Shown: piece by piece, positions 6,243 through 8,963 of the stretch | Layout: the number at the start of each line of letters is the position of its first letter | Position numbering within the stretch: the stretch's first letter is position 1 | Assembly (NCBI GenBank): GCA_022865685.1 | Contig: JALHUB010000236.1 | Span: 1-8,963 of the forward strand | DNA length: 8,963 nt | Source: Dehalococcoidia bacterium | Lineage (GTDB): Bacteria > Chloroflexota > Dehalococcoidia > DSTF01 > JALHUB01 | Direction: 5' to 3' | Program-made: the position numbers and the translations under genes | The notes under the pieces: model-generated | The model's database searches: none | Told to the model about the DNA's origin: nothing | What the model saw: only the letters and a program-made list of their open reading frames with translations

Positions 6243-7889
6243 TTAGGACTCCTCGACCCAGTAGCTCACGCCCATCCAGGCGATGAGGCCCGTGCCCTCC
6301 TGGAGGCCGCGTATCCGCGACGAGAAGCCGGCGTACCCCTCCGGTGAGCAGAGCGGGTACATGGGCCCGTGCTTCTTCAATATCACCCGCTGGCAGTCCA
6401 GCACCGCCTGCCTCTTCTCCTCCAGGTCGAAGATGCTCCACAGGCCTTCGATCAGCCTGTCCACTTCAGGGTCGTTGCTCAGGCCCGGGTTGACGTCCGC
6501 CTGCTGCCCTTTGCTGTAGTAGGAACGCAGGATGATGTCCGGCTCCATGTACGGCAGGTTGAGGAAGATCGCCATGTCGAAGTTGTGACCATAGAGCTCC
6601 TGGGCGAGGAAGGCACCCAGCTCCCGCGCCCGGATGTTCACCTTCACGCCGACTCTCGCGAAATGATCGGCGAGGACGGTGGCCACCTTCGGAGAGTCGC
6701 CGAACGCCGCGACGGGCGTATCGAGCTCCAGGCCGTCGCCGTAGCCGGCGGCGTTCAGTAACTGCTTCGCCCTCGTCGGGTCATAGGCCAGGGTCGACCG
6801 GAGCTCGTCCTGCGGCAGCGCCCAGTACTCCAGCGCCCAGGGGATAGGCCCGTTGTAGTTCCCATCGCCGAAGTACATCTTGTCGATGTAGTCGTCGCGG
6901 TCGATGGCGATGTCCATGGCCTCGCGCACGCGTTCGTCGCTGAAGGGCGGCCGGTCCACGCGGACGTAGCAGTTGATGGTGAACAGGTACGGCGACTTCG
7001 CAACTTGGAAGCCCGCCTTCCCTTCGATCTCCTGCCGCTTCAGCTTATCGAGGTTGATCCCGGCGTAGTCGGCGCGCCCGGTCTTGAACGTCTGCCACAG
7101 CGAACCGAGGTCGGTTACCGGCAGCCATTCTTCCCCGTCGGGGTAAGGGCGGCCCTGCTGGAAGTAGTCCGGGTTTCGCCGCAGGTTGACCCGCTCGCCG
7201 CGCACGTAGTCGTCGAGGATCCAGGCGCCGCAGCCGGAGGCGTTCATCGCCAGGCCGTCCCATTTCTCCACCGCTTCGTGCGGCACGATCGAATAGGCGA
7301 AGTTCCCCGTATGGTCGACGGTGGGAGAGAACAGCTTGTTCGTTCGGAGGCTGAACGTGTAGTCGTCGATGGCTTCGTACCCATCGGTGTGGAGCGTCAG
7401 CAGCTTGCGGTCGTTTAGCGTCGGGCCGGCCTTCAGACGGTCGAAGCTGTAGACCACGTCCGCCGCCGTCACCTCGCGGCCGTACGTCGGATCGATGTTG
7501 TGGAACTTGACGCCGTGCCGAAGCTTCCAGACGTAGGTCAGTTGATCGGGGCATTCCAGGCTCTCCGCGACCAGCGGCTGGAACTCCCGGTCCGACATGT
7601 TGATCGCGTGCAGCGGGTTGTGGATCCGCGCCGACAGGTAGCCGGAGATGACGTTGACCTGCGGGTCCAGGCTCCCCGGGTCGAGCGGAATGGCGAACGT
7701 CGGCTTCCCGCCCGGTTTCGGTGTGTCGAAGGGCGAGGGCGTCCACCGGACCGAGGCGGCCTGCTCGGTGCCGGAGCAACCAACCAGTGCCAACGCCGAT
7801 GCCCCCAATGCCGTCGCGGCCCCCGCCAGGACGCGTCGCCGCGACACTTTCCGCCTTGTAACCCGTTCCCAGTAAGTCTCCGCCGTCAT
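6243..7889 (-). CDS. Tat-exported lipoprotein, family-5 ABC solute-binding protein
   Basis: A 548-residue periplasmic-type binding protein of the DppA/OppA (SBP_bac_5) family, the usual length. The N-terminus holds a twin-arginine signal, S16-RRRVL-21, then a hydrophobic stretch and the lipobox L35-V-G-C38. It is probably folded in the cytoplasm, exported by Tat and lipid-anchored at the outer face of the membrane. Family features include LDPQVN (74-79), LVAESLE (106-112), LTYVWKLRHGVKFHN (117-131), the VTAADVVYSFDRL segment (140-152) and the DPTRAKQLLNAAGY block (370-383). Members bind peptides, opines, nickel or other small solutes; the ligand here cannot be told. The open frame extends to 8120, but the ATG at 7889 is chosen because GAGGGAG lies seven bases before it and the Tat signal starts there. 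No permease or ATPase partner is present in the window. Confidence 0.93.
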   Translation of the reverse strand: MTAETYWERVTRRKVSRRRVLAGAATALGASALALVGCSGTEQAASVRWTPSPFDTPKPGGKPTFAIPLDPGSLDPQVNVISGYLSARIHNPLHAINMSDREFQPLVAESLECPDQLTYVWKLRHGVKFHNIDPTYGREVTAADVVYSFDRLKAGPTLNDRKLLTLHTDGYEAIDDYTFSLRTNKLFSPTVDHTGNFAYSIVPHEAVEKWDGLAMNASGCGAWILDDYVRGERVNLRRNPDYFQQGRPYPDGEEWLPVTDLGSLWQTFKTGRADYAGINLDKLKRQEIEGKAGFQVAKSPYLFTINCYVRVDRPPFSDERVREAMDIAIDRDDYIDKMYFGDGNYNGPIPWALEYWALPQDELRSTLAYDPTRAKQLLNAAGYGDGLELDTPVAAFGDSPKVATVLADHFARVGVKVNIRARELGAFLAQELYGHNFDMAIFLNLPYMEPDIILRSYYSKGQQADVNPGLSNDPEVDRLIEGLWSIFDLEEKRQAVLDCQRVILKKHGPMYPLCSPEGYAGFSSRIRGLQEGTGLIAWMGVSYWVEES

Positions 7890-7928
7890 TGTCGTACTCC
7901 CTCGCCGGATCGAACCCTCAAGGCCACC

Positions 7929-7957
7929 ATCATATCTCGCGCGGTGAGCGAAGGGAA
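7929..7957 (-). promoter_or_regulatory. candidate promoter for the solute-binding protein gene
   Basis: On the minus strand TTCCCT (7957-7952, 3 of 6) and TATGAT (7934-7929, 5 of 6 to TATAAT) are 17 bases apart. Transcription would start near 7922 and give a leader of about 33 bases carrying the GAGGGAG ribosome binding site. The -35 box is weak. Confidence 0.4.
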
Positions 7958-8010
7958 TCCCCTCCTGGGCAACCTTCCGTGCCTCTCCCCAGGGGAGCCC
8001 GACAGCCTTG

Positions 8011-8038
8011 CGGTTGCCGGTTGCCGATTGCCGGTTGC
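8011..8038. repeat. short tandem repeat, four copies of a 7-mer
   Basis: Four consecutive heptamers (8011-8017, 8018-8024, 8025-8031, 8032-8038) read CGGTTGC, except the third, which is CGATTGC. They end five bases before the -35 region of the predicted regulator promoter and lie between two divergent genes. They could be regulator half-sites or a slippage-prone microsatellite; nothing in the sequence decides between these. Confidence 0.6.
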
Positions 8039-8043
8039 GAAAC

Positions 8044-8071
8044 TTGTCGAAGCACCGCGTTCTGCTATACT
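8044..8071 (+). promoter_or_regulatory. extended -10 promoter in front of the OmpR-like regulator
   Basis: TATACT (8066-8071, 5 of 6) is preceded by TGC, forming an extended -10 TGnTATACT. TTGTCG (8044-8049, 4 of 6) lies 16 bases upstream. The expected transcription start is around 8077-8080, at or just after the GTG used as start of the regulator frame, which makes the start of that gene uncertain. Confidence 0.5.
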
Positions 8072-8074
8072 GGG

Positions 8075-8773
8075 GTGCCAGCTTCGGAAGCGCACGGTCG
8101 ACAGGATGGCCGGCATGCAAGCATTCTCATCCTTGGCGAAGGCGAACGCGTCGAGCAGATGGCGCAGGAGCTCGCCGGTGGCGGCTACCAGGTAGAGGTG
8201 CGTCCCTTTGCCGCAACGGCCGAGGGCATCGGCGCTGGCGTCGCCGCAATCGTCGCCGACATATCGTCCGCGGGCGACCACGTCAGCCTCGCCGTGGCGG
8301 CCGGCGGTGGCGCCGAGAAGCGGCCGGTCCTGGCGGTGCTGCCGGAAGAATCGCTCGCCGGAGAGCCGCTCGACGTGGACGCCGACGACTTCGCGTTCTA
8401 CCCGTTGCGATCGCATGAGCTGGAGACGCGCCTGCGCCGCCTGCTCGACAGGCACGGCCCGCTCGATTCGCCGGACGTGCTGCATCAGGGCGCGCTCGCC
8501 ATCGATACCGCGGGCTACAGGGTCTTCGTCGACGGCGTGCTCGTCGAGCTGACGTTCAAGGAGTACGAGCTGCTGCGCTTTCTCGCCATGCACCCCGACC
8601 GCGTCTACACGCGGGAGGCGCTGCTGGACAAGGTCTGGGGCTACGACTACTTTGGCGGCGCGCGCACCGTCGACGTGCACATCCGGCGCATCCGCAGCAA
8701 GATCGAGCGCGGCGGCCTCACCTTCATCGAGACCGTGCGCAGCGTTGGCTACCGCTTCCACGCTTTTCCCTAG
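8075..8773 (+). CDS. OmpR/PhoB-like winged-helix regulator with degenerate receiver
   Basis: A 232-residue protein if GTG 8075 is the start. The C-terminal half (about 137-230) is a standard OmpR-type DNA-binding domain: LTFKEYELLRFLAMHP (159-174), the RTVDVHIRRIRSKI recognition helix (197-210) and the wing ending VRSVGYRF. The N-terminal half follows receiver order (first strand SILILGEGE, third strand VAAIVADIS, then DADDFAFYPLRSHELETRLRRLL). The acidic pair after strand 1 is replaced by GEGE, the strand-4 Ser/Thr is absent, and the essential Lys before the last Pro is Tyr109. Asp62 is the only candidate phosphoacceptor. It probably acts without canonical phosphorylation; no sensor kinase is adjacent. 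Upstream codons in frame lie in non-coding DNA. GTG 8075 lacks a ribosome binding site; ATGs at 8106 and 8115 are out of frame by one base. Confidence 0.88.
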   Translation: MPASEAHGRQDGRHASILILGEGERVEQMAQELAGGGYQVEVRPFAATAEGIGAGVAAIVADISSAGDHVSLAVAAGGGAEKRPVLAVLPEESLAGEPLDVDADDFAFYPLRSHELETRLRRLLDRHGPLDSPDVLHQGALAIDTAGYRVFVDGVLVELTFKEYELLRFLAMHPDRVYTREALLDKVWGYDYFGGARTVDVHIRRIRSKIERGGLTFIETVRSVGYRFHAFP

Positions 8774-8780
8774 TCCCTGT

Positions 8781-8810
8781 TTGACACCGCGTCGCGCTAT
8801 GTGGCACCAT
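8781..8810 (+). promoter_or_regulatory. candidate promoter for the downstream lipoprotein gene
   Basis: A perfect TTGACA (8781-8786) lies eight bases after the regulator stop. With an 18-base spacer the -10 would be CACCAT (8805-8810, 3 of 6), so the -10 is poor. It suggests that the next gene can be transcribed separately from the regulator. No terminator hairpin is seen between the two genes. Confidence 0.35.
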
Positions 8811-8887
8811 TTTTGCGAGCCAGCGTGACTCTCTCGGCTGGGCGGACCGGTCGATCGTCACGGCGCACGCTCAAAGCGGGAGGCCAC

Positions 8888-8963
8888 ATGTATCGGAACA
8901 TCTCTCTGATAGCCCGCATCGCCGTCATTCTTCTCATGGCCGGCGCGACAATGGCCGCTTGCG
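8888..8963 (+). CDS. lipoprotein, N-terminal fragment (cut by window end)
   Basis: The ATG at 8888 has GGGAGG (8878-8883) four bases upstream. The 25 visible codons encode a lipoprotein signal peptide: a short positive start (Arg3, Arg10), a hydrophobic core (IAVILLMAGAT) and a lipobox Met-Ala-Ala-Cys with the Cys at residue 25. The protein would be exported and lipid-anchored. The mature domain lies outside the window, so the function is unknown. It follows the regulator on the same strand after 114 bases. Confidence 0.7.
   Translation, partial: MYRNISLIARIAVILLMAGATMAAC

Noticed and set aside
7890..8120. N-terminal extension of the solute-binding protein frame up to 8120
   Set aside because: The Tat signal and a good ribosome binding site place the start at 7889, and the extension covers the divergent promoter region.
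8106..8195. Small frame starting at ATG 8106
   Set aside because: It overlaps the regulator in another frame and stops after 29 codons with no family resemblance. It is noted only because its ATG may be the displaced start of the regulator.
7886..8761. 291-codon minus-strand frame opposite the regulator
   Set aside because: Antisense shadow of the winged-helix gene; no recognisable domain and no ribosome binding site.

Overview
This is a GC-rich window (roughly 60-65% G+C by eye) of bacterial chromosome. The gene set is a divergent EF-G paralogue, a PadR-controlled DrrAB-type ABC exporter, an HpcH/HpaI-family aldolase, a Tat-type lipoprotein solute-binding protein and an OmpR-like regulator. 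It most resembles uncultivated Chloroflexota such as Dehalococcoidia. That placement is an inference from gene content and style; no rRNA or single-copy marker is present to prove it. There are no tRNAs, rRNAs, CRISPR arrays or complete insertion sequences.

Layout, left to right. (1) A plus-strand gene of unknown function (to 489), possibly cut by the window edge. (2) A convergent gap (490-592) holding a pair of REP-like palindromic elements. (3) Minus-strand EF-G-like translational GTPase (593-2665) with its own promoter. (4) A minus-strand operon, transcribed padR (5195-4644), ABC ATPase (4635-3652), ABC-2 permease (3651-2800), with 8-nt and 0-nt junctions. It is preceded by a perfect 14-bp inverted repeat that overlaps the predicted -10 box and ends next to the Shine-Dalgarno sequence. 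(5) A plus-strand HpcH/HpaI aldolase (5386-6156) whose leader holds a small upstream ORF and small hairpins. (6) A second convergent gap (6157-6242) with a second REP-like pair, whose GTAG foot supplies the aldolase stop codon. (7) Minus-strand family-5 solute-binding lipoprotein with a twin-arginine signal (6243-7889). (8) A divergent intergenic region with a 7-bp tandem repeat and two candidate promoters. (9) Plus-strand OmpR/PhoB-like regulator with a degenerate receiver (8075-8773). (10) The start of a plus-strand lipoprotein gene running off the right edge (8888-8963).

How the genes work together: the padR-ATPase-permease set reads as a self-regulated efflux module in which PadR represses its own operon until an inducer binds. 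The aldolase, solute-binding protein and regulator are single genes with no obvious shared pathway. The solute-binding protein has no permease or ATPase partner in the window.

No wholly new multi-gene system is evident. The strongest non-coding signal is the pair of GTAG-footed palindromes arranged head-out at both convergent gene junctions. This matches the architecture of REP/BIME elements mobilised by RAYT (Y1) transposases. Also worth attention are the PadR operator, the divergent G motifs of the EF-G paralogue, and the regulator with a degenerate receiver and an unclear start.
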